NCBI RefSeq assembly: GCF_001044235.1 | Contig: NZ_JYNL01000069.1 | Span: forward strand, 89,322 to 123,711 | Source of the DNA: Mycolicibacterium chlorophenolicum | Lineage (GTDB): Bacteria; Actinomycetota; Actinomycetes; Mycobacteriales; Mycobacteriaceae | Reading direction: 5' to 3' | Length of the DNA: 34,390 nt | In this document: in pieces, positions 14,454-22,795 of the stretch | Layout of the letters: each line of letters opens with the position of its first letter | How positions within the stretch are numbered: position 1 is the stretch's first letter | Translations under genes and position numbers: made by a program | The notes under the pieces: model-generated | Told to the model about the DNA's origin: nothing | The model's database searches: none | Seen by the model: the letters and a program-made list of their open reading frames with translations, nothing else

Positions 14454-15043
14454 TGGCCGGGGACTGGCTGGCCTCGCGCCGCACCGAGGTCGCGGCCGAC
14501 CGCATCCTCGACGCGGCCGGCGAGTTGTTCGTCCACAAGGAGGCCGCCACCGTCGGCATGAACGAGATCGCCTCGGCCGCAGGATGTTCCCGCGCGACGC
14601 TGTACCGCTACTTCGAGAACCGGGATGCGCTCTACACCGCCTACGTGCACCGCGAGAGCTACCGCCTCTACCGCGAGATGACCGAGCAGATCACGTCGAT
14701 CGTCGACCCGCGCGAACGGCTCATCGAGGGCATGCTCTCCTCGCTGCGCAACGTCCGCAGCAGCCCGGCGCTGGCGTCGTGGTTCGCGACCACGCAACGG
14801 CCCATCGGCGGCGAGATGGCCGAGCAGTCGGAGGTCATCAAGGCCCTCACCGAAGCTTTCGTCATCTCGCTGGGACCCGACGAACCGCACACCATCGAGC
14901 ACCGGGCCCGCTGGCTGGTCCGCGTCATGACGTCGCTGCTCGTCTTCCCAGGACACGACGAGGCCGACGAGCGCAGCATGCTCGAGGAGTTCGTCGTGCC
15001 GATCGTGCTGCCGGCCCGCGAAGCCGGTCAGGCCACCCAGTAG
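14453..15043 (+). CDS. TetR-family repressor (Rv1255c-like)
   Basis: A 196-residue regulator. The N-terminal helix-turn-helix covers about residues 16-62, ending in SAAGCSRATLYRYFENRDAL; the remaining helices form a ligand and dimer domain. It is translationally coupled to cyp130 because its ATG overlaps the P450 stop by one base. The likely role is repression of its own operon through GGTAC-N5-GTACC at 13189-13203. The final 16 bases overlap the convergent siderophore-interacting protein gene. The inducer is unknown but may be a P450 substrate. Confidence 0.92.
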   Translation: MAGDWLASRRTEVAADRILDAAGELFVHKEAATVGMNEIASAAGCSRATLYRYFENRDALYTAYVHRESYRLYREMTEQITSIVDPRERLIEGMLSSLRNVRSSPALASWFATTQRPIGGEMAEQSEVIKALTEAFVISLGPDEPHTIEHRARWLVRVMTSLLVFPGHDEADERSMLEEFVVPIVLPAREAGQATQ

Positions 15044-15732
15044 GCCTGCGCTTTGACCGATCTGCGCGCCATCCCGTAGTCGTCGCGCAGCACCCGGGCC
15101 ACCGCGCGGGTCGCGCGGTTGTCGCAGGCGACCCAGCCGAAGTGGTCGGGAGCGTCGAAGGCCGCCGCGGCGACCGCGTCGACGAGCGCGTCCCCGTCAC
15201 GGTCGACCCAGGTCGCGGGGTGCCGCACCGGCAGCAGCCGGTCCTCGGCATGGGCGGCTTCGAGGAAGACGTGGGCGGGTGCGTCCCCGATCGCGTCGAG
15301 CAGGGAATTGATCGCCGGCAGCGACGCGGTGTCGCCGACGACGACGTACCCGGCCGGCGCCGGGGTGGGCAGTGCGAAGTTGCTGCCGAGGACGGTCGCC
15401 TCGATGGTGTCCCCCGGCTCGGCCTGCTGCGCCCAGCGTGCGGCGACACCGTCGTGCAGGGCGAACTCGACGTCGACGGTGTCGGCGGCCGGATCGGGAT
15501 CGACCAGGGTGTAGCCGCGCTGGTGCAGCCGCTCGCCGTCGGGGAACCACAGCCGGATCCACATCGTCGGGTGCACGGCCCGGTCGGCCAGCAGGCCGCC
15601 CGCGGCGAAGCTCAGCCGCAGGTAGTGCGGCCCGATCTGGTGGCGATCCGTCACCGTCAGTTCGTAGTCGCCCGCACGCATCAGCTTGAGCACCGCCCCC
15701 GCGAAACCGCGGGACTGTCTTACCGTCGCCAT
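15028..15732 (-). CDS. Siderophore-interacting protein (ViuB-type ferric reductase), IdeR-controlled
   Basis: A 234-residue cytoplasmic flavin reductase expected to release iron from imported ferric siderophores. The FAD-binding RxYT motif is RGYT at 72-75, followed by VDVEFALHD and the FAD-phosphate region, then an NAD(P)-type strand GYVVVGDTASLPAI. The C-terminal DDYGMARRSVKAQAYWV resembles the family ending that normally reads YWR. ATG 15732 is chosen because a 19-bp iron box ends exactly on its first base; a longer reading would extend back into the acyltransferase gene. It follows the acyltransferase by 14 bp but has its own iron-responsive control. No siderophore synthesis or transport gene is visible nearby. 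Confidence 0.92.
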   Translation of the reverse strand: MATVRQSRGFAGAVLKLMRAGDYELTVTDRHQIGPHYLRLSFAAGGLLADRAVHPTMWIRLWFPDGERLHQRGYTLVDPDPAADTVDVEFALHDGVAARWAQQAEPGDTIEATVLGSNFALPTPAPAGYVVVGDTASLPAINSLLDAIGDAPAHVFLEAAHAEDRLLPVRHPATWVDRDGDALVDAVAAAAFDAPDHFGWVACDNRATRAVARVLRDDYGMARRSVKAQAYWVA

Positions 15733-15750
15733 TAGGCGAGGGTAACCTAA
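15732..15750 (-). promoter_or_regulatory. IdeR iron box overlapping a stop codon and a start codon
   Basis: On the minus strand TTAGGTTACCCTCGCCTAA matches the IdeR consensus TTAGGTTAGGCTAACCTAA at 15 of 19 positions, with both outer parts intact. It contains the acyltransferase TAG stop (15747-15749) and its last base is the A of the next ATG (15732). IdeR with iron should shut off the siderophore-interacting protein gene. Confidence 0.82.
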
Positions 15751-16904
15751 CTCGATCGGACGGTGGGTCGCACGCGGGTGACGCGGTGCAGCAGCCATGC
15801 CAGCGGAACGGTGACCACGAGCGTGCCGAGAAACAGCAGCCACACCGAGCCGTTGTAGATCGGGTAGTGCAGGACCTCGACCATGACCAGCTCCATCGTC
15901 ACCAGATGGATCAGGAAGATCTCGTAGGAGATCTCACCGAGGAACACCATCGGCCTGCTGGCCATCAATCGGGCGTACACGCCGTGCTGGGGTCCCAGCG
16001 CCAGCGGCGCGACCACGAGCGTCGCGATGACGGCGTAGAACACCGTCTTGGCCAGGGCCTCCCACAGCAGCGCCGGCGACGTCGTCGGCTCGCCCCCGAT
16101 CGGCGTCGACACGATGAAGTAGCTGACGACCACGACCGGCAGACACACCAGCGCGTAGGCGCGCACCCGCATCGGCGCCAGCACCGCGAGCACCATCCCG
16201 CCGATGAACCACGCCAGGTATCCCGGCAGCCACAGCCGGGCGCCGTCGGGCAGGAAGTCGGTCTTGTGGACCAGCGTCAGCCAGGCCGGAGAGATCAGGG
16301 CCAGGGCACCCAGCCCGGCCAGCAGCCGGCCCGGCCGCCAGCGCCGCCGGCACAGCACGACGATCAGCAGGTAGGCCATCGCCGGCAGCGCCACGTAGAA
16401 CGCCGCCTCGACCGCGAGGCTCCACATCTGCGTAAGACCCTGGTGCAGAAACGAATACAGATAGTTGTCGGTGTAGATCTGGGTCAGGGTCAGGTTACGC
16501 ACCAGCCCCTCCCAGGTGTGTCCGGGGTTCGGCCCGGCCGTGCGGAAGTGGTAGATGAGATAGGCCGCGACGACAGTGACCGCATAGGCCGGCATGATGC
16601 GGCGCACCCGGTGCCACGCGTAGCGCCGCACCGACGGCGCCGGCGCGCCCGCGGCGCAGGCGTTCACCCACGGACCGAACAGCAGGAATCCCGAGAGCAC
16701 GAAGAAGATCGGCACCCCGATCTCCATCCGGGAGAACATCAGCCCGACGTAGCCCAGCCCGTACTTGCCGGTGGTGTACGCGGCGTGGGTGAGCACCACC
16801 AGCAGCGCGGCGACCGCACGGATTCCGGTCAGCGAGTCGACCCGGCCCGTCGGGGTCACCGACTCCAGGCCGCCCTGGGCGTCGGCGTCTCGGGACAGCG
16901 TCAT
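15747..16904 (-). CDS. Acyltransferase family 3 membrane protein (Rv1254-like)
   Basis: A 385-residue inner-membrane protein with about 10 hydrophobic segments. The catalytic region near the N-terminus reads TGIRAVAALLVVLTHA (His40 is the family's conserved active-site His) and is followed by MEIGVPIFFVLSGFLLFGPW and the conserved HRVRRIMPAYAV loop. Family members move acetyl, succinyl or longer acyl groups onto sugars and lipids at the envelope; the target is unknown. It starts 6 nt after deaD and is probably co-transcribed with it. Its last codons lie in the IdeR box of the next gene. Confidence 0.93.
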   Translation of the reverse strand: MTLSRDADAQGGLESVTPTGRVDSLTGIRAVAALLVVLTHAAYTTGKYGLGYVGLMFSRMEIGVPIFFVLSGFLLFGPWVNACAAGAPAPSVRRYAWHRVRRIMPAYAVTVVAAYLIYHFRTAGPNPGHTWEGLVRNLTLTQIYTDNYLYSFLHQGLTQMWSLAVEAAFYVALPAMAYLLIVVLCRRRWRPGRLLAGLGALALISPAWLTLVHKTDFLPDGARLWLPGYLAWFIGGMVLAVLAPMRVRAYALVCLPVVVVSYFIVSTPIGGEPTTSPALLWEALAKTVFYAVIATLVVAPLALGPQHGVYARLMASRPMVFLGEISYEIFLIHLVTMELVMVEVLHYPIYNGSVWLLFLGTLVVTVPLAWLLHRVTRVRPTVRSS

Positions 16905-16910
16905 CGGGCG

Positions 16911-18611
16911 CTAGGGAGAGTTGCGGCGCGCCTTCGGCCCGCGATCGGGTTCGAGGTGGATCAGCTGGCCCTGGATGCGGGTGTTCTCCAGCTTCTTCAG
17001 CGTCTCCCGGGACAGGTTGGCCGGCAGCTCCACCAGCGAGTAGTCAAGCTTGATCGCGATGTGGCCGAAGTCGCTGCGGTGCAGGCCACCCTCGTTGGCG
17101 ATGGCGCCGACGATCGCACCCGGCATGGCTTTGTGCCGCTTGCCGACCGCGATGCGATACGTCGCCAGATCGCTGCGCCGCTCCCGGGACTTGCGGGGAC
17201 CGCGATCGTCGCGATCGGGCCGGTCCGGCCGGTCGCGCTTCTCGCGGCGCTTCTCCGGCGGCGGCTCGGTCATCAGGAACTCTTCGCCGTCGCGGCTCTG
17301 CAGCGCCAGCGCGGCGGCGATGTCGGCCATCGGCACGTCGTGATCGCGTTCGTAGCCCTCGACCAGCGTGCGGAACAGTTCGATGCCGGGCGCCGCCAGC
17401 GCCTGGGTGATCGAGTCGGTGAACTTCTGCACGCGCCGCTCGTTCACGTCGTCGACAGAGGGAAGTTCGGATTCGACGAGCTTCTGGCGGGTGACCCGCT
17501 CGATCGCGCCGAGCAGATGGCGCTCGCGCGGCGTCACGAACAGCAACGCCGTCCCGGAGCGGCCGGCCCGCCCGGTGCGGCCGATCCGGTGCACGTAGGA
17601 CTCCGGGTCGTGCGGGATGTCGAAGTTCACCACATGCGAGATCCGCTCCACGTCCAGACCGCGCGCGGCCACGTCGGTGGCGACGAGGATGTCGATCGAG
17701 CCGTCCTTGAGCGCGTTGATCGTGCGCTCACGGACCGCCTGCGGGATGTCGCCGTTGATGGCCGCCGCGGCGAACCCGCGGGCCTTGAGCTTCTCGGCCA
17801 CCTCCTCGGTGGCCTGCTTGGTGCGGACGAACACGATCATCGCGTCGCCCTGCTCGACCTCGAGCAGCCGTGTCAGCGCGTCCATCTTGCGCGGATACGA
17901 CACCTGGATGTACCGCTGCGTGATGTTCTCCGCGGTCTGGGTCTTCGACTTGACCGTCACCTCGACCGGGTCGTGCAGGTACTTGGCGGTGATCTTCTTG
18001 ATCGCCGGCGGCATGGTCGCCGAGAACAGCGCGACCTGCTTGTACTCGGGGGTGTCGGCCAGGATGCGCTCGACGTCCTCCGCGAAGCCCATCTGCAGCA
18101 TCTCGTCGGCCTCGTCGAGCACCATGTAGTCCAGGTGGCTGACGTCCAGCGTGCCCTTCTCCAGGTGGTCGATCACCCGGCCGGGCGTGCCGACCACGAT
18201 GTGGGCGCCGCGCCGGAGTCCGGCCAGCTGGGGGCCGTAGGAGCTGCCGCCGTACACCGGCAGCACGTTGACGTTCAGGTGCGCGCCGTACCGGCTGAAC
18301 GCCTCGGCGACCTGCAGGGCCAGTTCCCGGGTCGGGGCCAGCACCAGCGCCTGGGTGGTGCGGCTGGAGGTGTCGATCTTGCTGAGGATCGGGATGGCGA
18401 ACGCCGCGGTCTTGCCGGTGCCGGTCTGCGCCAGGCCGACGACGTCGGAGCCGGCCAGCATCGCCGGGATCGTCGCCGCCTGGATGGGTGAGGGCGACTC
18501 GTAGCCGACATCGTTGACCGCCTGCAGCACCGCGGGGTGGATCTGCAGGTCGGCAAAGGTCGTCTCACCGGGCAGATCCACGCTGTCGGGGGCCGTATCG
18601 GAGGTGGTCAT
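16911..18611 (-). CDS. deaD: DEAD-box RNA helicase DeaD/CsdA (Rv1253-like)
   Basis: A 566-residue ATP-dependent RNA helicase that helps ribosome assembly and RNA turnover, commonly important in the cold. The motifs run in order: Q motif (FADLQIHPAVL, with PSPIQAATIP), Walker A AQTGTGKTAA, PTRELALQ, TPGRVI, DEAD in VLDEADEMLQMGF, SAT, ATDVAARGLDV and HRIGRTGRAGR. A basic linker rich in Arg/Asp (about 430-470) leads to a C-terminal DbpA-type RNA-binding domain (YRIAVGKRHKAMPGAIVGAI, about 480-560). The ATG at 18611 has TAGACT 9 nt upstream. First gene of the deaD-acyltransferase pair. Confidence 0.96.
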   Translation of the reverse strand: MTTSDTAPDSVDLPGETTFADLQIHPAVLQAVNDVGYESPSPIQAATIPAMLAGSDVVGLAQTGTGKTAAFAIPILSKIDTSSRTTQALVLAPTRELALQVAEAFSRYGAHLNVNVLPVYGGSSYGPQLAGLRRGAHIVVGTPGRVIDHLEKGTLDVSHLDYMVLDEADEMLQMGFAEDVERILADTPEYKQVALFSATMPPAIKKITAKYLHDPVEVTVKSKTQTAENITQRYIQVSYPRKMDALTRLLEVEQGDAMIVFVRTKQATEEVAEKLKARGFAAAAINGDIPQAVRERTINALKDGSIDILVATDVAARGLDVERISHVVNFDIPHDPESYVHRIGRTGRAGRSGTALLFVTPRERHLLGAIERVTRQKLVESELPSVDDVNERRVQKFTDSITQALAAPGIELFRTLVEGYERDHDVPMADIAAALALQSRDGEEFLMTEPPPEKRREKRDRPDRPDRDDRGPRKSRERRSDLATYRIAVGKRHKAMPGAIVGAIANEGGLHRSDFGHIAIKLDYSLVELPANLSRETLKKLENTRIQGQLIHLEPDRGPKARRNSP

Positions 18612-18620
18612 CGTGGTGGC

Positions 18621-18626
18621 AGTCTA
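18621..18626 (-). promoter_or_regulatory. -10 element for deaD
   Basis: Minus-strand TAGACT is 9 nt before ATG 18611, giving a leader of two or three bases or none. Confidence 0.45.
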
Positions 18627-18686
18627 GTGCCCCTCACAGGTCTCACGGCACCGCGCGCCTGTTGGCCACCCCCAGGGTGCGGACGG

Positions 18687-18692
18687 TACGGT
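18687..18692 (+). promoter_or_regulatory. -10 element for the LprE-like gene
   Basis: TACGGT is 8 nt before GTG 18701, consistent with a leaderless transcript and supporting that start over the longer reading from 18662. Confidence 0.5.
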
Positions 18693-18700
18693 CGCCACTT

Positions 18701-19252
18701 GTGAAATGGGCAGCGGTCGTCGGCGCCGCCGCTCTCGTTCTCGCGGGGTGCGGCTCCGGGGACTCGACGGCGTCGAAAACCCCCGGACCCACAGCGGCGT
18801 CACCGCCCGCGGCTGCCCCATCGTCCGCGCCGGCGCCCCTGGGTCCGCCGCCGGGGCCGACGGCGTCGGAGGACCCGTGCGCCACCGACCTGGCCGCGCC
18901 CGAGATCGCCAAGGCGGTCTCCGAACTACCCCGCGATCCGCGCAGCAACCAGGCGTGGAGCCCCGAACCGGTGGCCGGTAACTACAACGAGTGCGCGCAA
19001 CTGTCGGCGGTGATCGTCAAGGCGAACACGAACTCGCAGAACCCCAACACCCGCGCGGTGATGTTCCACCGCGGCAAGTTCATCCCCACCGGCGTGCCCG
19101 ACACCTACGGCTTCAACGGCCTCGACAGCGTCGGCACCACCGGCGACACCGTGGCGCTGAAGTACTCCAACGGCGTGCCCGGCCTCGACAGCATCGTGAA
19201 GTTCCGCTGGAACGGCAGCGGGGTCGAGCTGATCGGCAACACGCCGCGCTGA
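18701..19252 (+). CDS. lprE: LprE-like lipoprotein (Rv1252c-like)
   Basis: A 183-residue exported lipoprotein of unknown function. From GTG 18701 it begins with a Lys then a hydrophobic stretch ending in the lipobox LAGC (Cys17). A Pro/Ala/Ser-rich spacer (about 25-60) follows, then a compact domain with two further cysteines (PCATDL and NECAQL) that may form a disulfide, and segments such as MFHRGKFIPTGVPDTYGF. Mycobacterial LprE-type proteins share this LppP/LprE layout. Divergent from deaD; a large hairpin element follows the stop after 16 nt. Confidence 0.87.
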   Translation: MKWAAVVGAAALVLAGCGSGDSTASKTPGPTAASPPAAAPSSAPAPLGPPPGPTASEDPCATDLAAPEIAKAVSELPRDPRSNQAWSPEPVAGNYNECAQLSAVIVKANTNSQNPNTRAVMFHRGKFIPTGVPDTYGFNGLDSVGTTGDTVALKYSNGVPGLDSIVKFRWNGSGVELIGNTPR

Positions 19253-19268
19253 CCCGCCGCTGCCCCCG

Positions 19269-19331
19269 CCGCGGAAGCGCATTCCGGGCTGCGATTTAGG
19301 CCCGGCAGCGACCAGGAATGCGCTTCCGCGG
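19269..19331. repeat. 63-bp hairpin element with perfect 17-bp arms
   Basis: The arm CCGCGGAAGCGCATTCC at 19269-19285 is exactly repeated in inverse at 19315-19331, with 29 nt between. The loop has its own smaller pairings: GCTGC (19288-19292) with GCAGC (19305-19309), and alternatively CCGGGC (19284-19289) with GCCCGG (19300-19305). It begins 17 nt after the LprE stop and ends 26 nt before the next promoter hexamer. It may serve as a terminator, as a dispersed palindromic repeat, or as a structured RNA. No T-run follows. Confidence 0.9.
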
Positions 19332-19357
19332 AGAACGAGGGCGTCGGACCCCTGCCT

Positions 19358-19363
19358 TACAGT
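19358..19363 (+). promoter_or_regulatory. -10 element for the nuclease-helicase gene
   Basis: TACAGT is 6 nt before GTG 19370, the spacing for a leaderless mRNA. Confidence 0.5.
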
Positions 19364-19369
19364 GGCGAC

Positions 19370-22300
19370 GTGTTCGTCATCGAGGGCCGCGTGGTCTACA
19401 GCGCCTCCGACCTCGCCGCGGCCGCGCGCTGTGAGTACGCGCTGCTGCGGGCGTTCGACGTCAAGCTCGGTCGCGGGCCCGCGGTATCCGGAGACGACGA
19501 ATTGCTGGCTCGCACATCGCAACTCGGCGACGAGCACGAGCAGCGGCACCTCGAGGCGCTGCGCCGCGACAGCGAGGTCACCGTCATCGGCCGGCCCGAC
19601 TACACCCTCGCCGGCCTGACCGCGGCCGCCGACCAGACGCTGCGCGCGATCGAGCGCAGGGCGCCGGTGATCTTCCAGGCCGCGATGTTCGACGGCCGGT
19701 TCGTCGGTTTCGCCGACTTCCTGCTACTCGAAGACTCCGAGGAGGGGCCGCGCTACCGCCTCCGGGACACCAAGCTCGCCCGCTCGGTCAAGGTCGAGGC
19801 ACTGCTGCAGCTGGCGGCCTACGTCGACACCCTCACCGCGGCCGGGGTGCCCGTGGCGCCGGAGGTGGACCTCGTGCTCGGCGACGGCGCGACCGTCAGC
19901 TACCCCGTCGACGAGCTGCTGCCGGTGTACCGACCCCGCCGCGCCGCGTTGCAGCGCCTGCTCAACGACCACCTGGCCGGCGACGCGTCGGTGGCCTGGG
20001 AGGACGAGTCGGTGCGCGCCTGCTTCCGCTGCGCCGAATGTGAGCAGGAGGTTCGCGCCCGCGACGATCTGCTGCTGGTCGCCGGCATGCGGGTCAGCCA
20101 ACGGGCCCGGCTGTTCGACGCGGGCATCACCACCGTGCGCGACCTCGCCGCCCACGACGGCCCGGTCGCCGAACTCTCGGCCCGCACCGTCGGTGCCCTG
20201 ACCGCGCAGGCCCGGCTGCAGATCGCCGAGCGGCCCGACGGCAAACCGCCCTATCGGCTGGTCGATCCGCAACCGCTGATGGTGCTGCCCGACGCCGACA
20301 AGGGCGACCTGTTCTTCGACTTCGAGGGCGACCCGCTGTGGACCGCCGACGGACACGAGTGGGGCCTGGAATACCTCTGGGGTGTTCTGACCGTCGCCGA
20401 CGAGTTCTCCCCGCTGTGGGCCCACACCCGCGCCGAGGAACGCGCGGCGCTGGTCGCGTTCCTCGACCTGGTGCGCAAGCGGCGGCGGCGCTACCCCGGC
20501 ATGCACATCTACCACTACGCGGCCTACGAGAAGAGCACGCTGCTGCGGTTGGCCGGCCGCTACGGCGTCGGGGAGCACGACGTCGACGAGCTGCTGCGCG
20601 AGGGCGTGCTGCTCGACCTGTATCCGTTGGTGCGCAAGAGCATTCGCGTCGGTACCGAGAACTACAGCATCAAGTCGCTCGAGCCGCTCTACATGGGCAA
20701 CGAGCTGCGCGACGGCGAAGTGACCACGGCCACTGCGTCGATCACCGAGTACGCCCGCTACTGCGAGCTGCGCGACGCCGGTCACGCCGACGACGCCGCG
20801 ACGGTGCTCAAGGAGATCGAGGAGTACAACCGCTACGACTGCCGGTCGACCCGCCGGCTGCGGGATTGGCTGGTGGCGCGCGCCATCGAGTGCGGGGTGC
20901 CGCCGCGCGGGCCGGTGCCGGTCGACGGCGCCAAGCCCGACGCGGTCGAGGTGGACGCCGTCGAGCGCCGGCTGCGCAAGTTCGCCGGGGACGGTGTGGA
21001 GCCGCGCACGCCCGAGCAGACGGCGGTCGCGCTGATCGCCGCCGCGAAGGGCTTCCACAAGCGTGAGGACAAACCGTTCTGGTGGGGGCACTTCGACCGG
21101 GTCAACAACCCGGTGGAGGAGTGGTCCGACAGCAGCGGCGTGTTCCTCGTCGACAGCCACGAGATCGCCGAGGACTGGCACCAGCCGCCGAAGGCCCGGA
21201 AACCGCAGCGCCGCCTGATCCTTCGCGGGGAGATCGCCAACGGCGATCTGGACCGCGACATGTACGCGCTCTACGACCCGCCCGCCCCGGCGGGACTGGC
21301 CGACGACCCGGACCGCCGCGGCTACGGCACCGTGACGGTCGTCGACTGCGACAACGTCGAGGCGCCCACCGAGGTGACCGTCATCGAGCGGCAACCCAAA
21401 GGCGGCGACGCCTTCACCCAGGTGCCGTTCGCGCTGACCCCGGGACCGCCGATCAGCACCAAGCCGCTGGCCGAGTCGATCGCCACCGCCGCGCAGGAGG
21501 TCGCCGACGCGCTTCCCCGGCTCCGTCCGGGCGCGATGACCGATCTGCTGCTGCGGCGTGCGCCGCGCACTCTCAGCGGCGCCGCCCTGCCCGGCACCGG
21601 CGCCAGCGGCAACATCGTCGAAGACATCACCGCCGCGTTGCTCGATCTCGACGCGTCGTACCTCGCGGTGCACGGCCCGCCCGGCACCGGCAAGACGTTC
21701 ACCGCCGCGCAGGTCATCGCGTCGCTGGTCGTCGACCACGGCTGGCGGGTCGGGGTGGTCGCGCAGGCGCACGCCGTCGTGGAGAACCTGTTCGCCGGCA
21801 TCCTGCGGGCGGGTGTCGACGCCGATCGGGTGGGCAAGAAGAAGTCCGCGGGCGCACCGTGGCGGGACATCGACGAGAAGGACTATCCGGCGTTCATCGC
21901 CGACCACGAGGGCTGCGTGATCGGCGGTACCGCATGGGATTTCGCCAACGACCGTCGTGTTCCGTCCGCATCGCTGGACCTGCTCGTCGTCGAGGAGGCG
22001 GGCCAGTTCAGTCTCGCCAACACGATCGCGGTGGCGCGCGCGGCGCGCAACCTGCTGCTGCTCGGCGACCCGCAACAACTGCCGCAGGTCAGCCAGGGCA
22101 CCCATCCCGAGCCGGTCGACGGGTCGGCGTTGGCGTGGCTGGTCGACGGGCATCACACGTTGCCGTCCGAACGGGGCTACTTCCTGGACCGCTCCTACCG
22201 GATGCACCCCGACGTGTGCCGCGCGGTGTCCCGGTTGTCCTACGACAACCGGCTGCACTCCCGTGTGGACGTCACCGCCGCCCGCCGCCTCGACGGCGTC

Positions 22301-22795
22301 GCGCCCGGAGTCCGCACCCTGGCCGTCGACCATCAGGGCAACGCCACCGACAGCCCCGAGGAGGCCGCGGCCATCGTCGCCACGCTGCGGGAGCTGCTCG
22401 GCACCCCGTGGACCGACGAGGACGGCACCCGGCCGCTCGGGCATCGCGACGTGCTCGTCGTGACCCCCTACAACGCGCAGGTGGTGCTGATGCGCAGCCA
22501 CCTCGACGCGGCCGGCTTCACCGACGTGGCGGTCGGCACGGTCGACAAGTTCCAGGGTCAGCAGGCGCCGGTGGTGTTCCTGTCGATGACGGCGTCGTCG
22601 ATCGACGACGTGCCCCGCGGAATCGCGTTCCTGCTCAACAGGAATCGGTTGAACGTCGCGGTGAGCCGGGCGAAGTACCTGGCGGTGATCGTGCGGTCGG
22701 CGCAGCTGACGGACTACCTGCCCGGCACGCCCGACCGCCTGGTCGAGCTGGGCGCGTTCCTGGCGCTGAGCTCATGTGATACACCGGGCCGATGA
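19370..22795 (+). CDS. TM0106-type RecB-like nuclease / RNase H-like / SF1 helicase fusion (Rv1251c-like)
   Basis: A 1141-residue protein with three catalytic modules. Residues 1-230 look like a RecB/Cas4-type PD-(D/E)XK nuclease (Asp116, then Asp133-x-Lys135 in RDTKLA) with Cys21 and a CFRCAEC cluster (218, 221, 224) placed like a [4Fe-4S] site. A short helical hairpin-type region (about 241-285) leads to an RNase H-like exonuclease domain (Asp317 and Glu319 in FFDFEGDP, Asp490 in NRYDCRS). The C-terminal third is a Dna2/Upf1-type SF1 helicase: GPPGTGKT at 769-776, Glu875-Glu876 in VVEEAGQ, GDPQQLPQ, DKFQGQQ, and SRAK with Arg1100. It likely resects or processes DNA or RNA ends; the pathway is unknown. 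Its stop overlaps the next start (ATGA). Confidence 0.92.
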   Translation: MFVIEGRVVYSASDLAAAARCEYALLRAFDVKLGRGPAVSGDDELLARTSQLGDEHEQRHLEALRRDSEVTVIGRPDYTLAGLTAAADQTLRAIERRAPVIFQAAMFDGRFVGFADFLLLEDSEEGPRYRLRDTKLARSVKVEALLQLAAYVDTLTAAGVPVAPEVDLVLGDGATVSYPVDELLPVYRPRRAALQRLLNDHLAGDASVAWEDESVRACFRCAECEQEVRARDDLLLVAGMRVSQRARLFDAGITTVRDLAAHDGPVAELSARTVGALTAQARLQIAERPDGKPPYRLVDPQPLMVLPDADKGDLFFDFEGDPLWTADGHEWGLEYLWGVLTVADEFSPLWAHTRAEERAALVAFLDLVRKRRRRYPGMHIYHYAAYEKSTLLRLAGRYGVGEHDVDELLREGVLLDLYPLVRKSIRVGTENYSIKSLEPLYMGNELRDGEVTTATASITEYARYCELRDAGHADDAATVLKEIEEYNRYDCRSTRRLRDWLVARAIECGVPPRGPVPVDGAKPDAVEVDAVERRLRKFAGDGVEPRTPEQTAVALIAAAKGFHKREDKPFWWGHFDRVNNPVEEWSDSSGVFLVDSHEIAEDWHQPPKARKPQRRLILRGEIANGDLDRDMYALYDPPAPAGLADDPDRRGYGTVTVVDCDNVEAPTEVTVIERQPKGGDAFTQVPFALTPGPPISTKPLAESIATAAQEVADALPRLRPGAMTDLLLRRAPRTLSGAALPGTGASGNIVEDITAALLDLDASYLAVHGPPGTGKTFTAAQVIASLVVDHGWRVGVVAQAHAVVENLFAGILRAGVDADRVGKKKSAGAPWRDIDEKDYPAFIADHEGCVIGGTAWDFANDRRVPSASLDLLVVEEAGQFSLANTIAVARAARNLLLLGDPQQLPQVSQGTHPEPVDGSALAWLVDGHHTLPSERGYFLDRSYRMHPDVCRAVSRLSYDNRLHSRVDVTAARRLDGVAPGVRTLAVDHQGNATDSPEEAAAIVATLRELLGTPWTDEDGTRPLGHRDVLVVTPYNAQVVLMRSHLDAAGFTDVAVGTVDKFQGQQAPVVFLSMTASSIDDVPRGIAFLLNRNRLNVAVSRAKYLAVIVRSAQLTDYLPGTPDRLVELGAFLALSSCDTPGR

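Noticed and set aside
15786..18491. A 901-codon plus-strand open frame opposite the acyltransferase and deaD
   Set aside because: Shadow of two well-defined genes; crosses the gap between them.
18667..18679. Small dyad CACCC-CCA-GGGTG upstream of lprE
   Set aside because: Five-base arms in a C/G-rich gap are likely by chance and no regulator is suggested.
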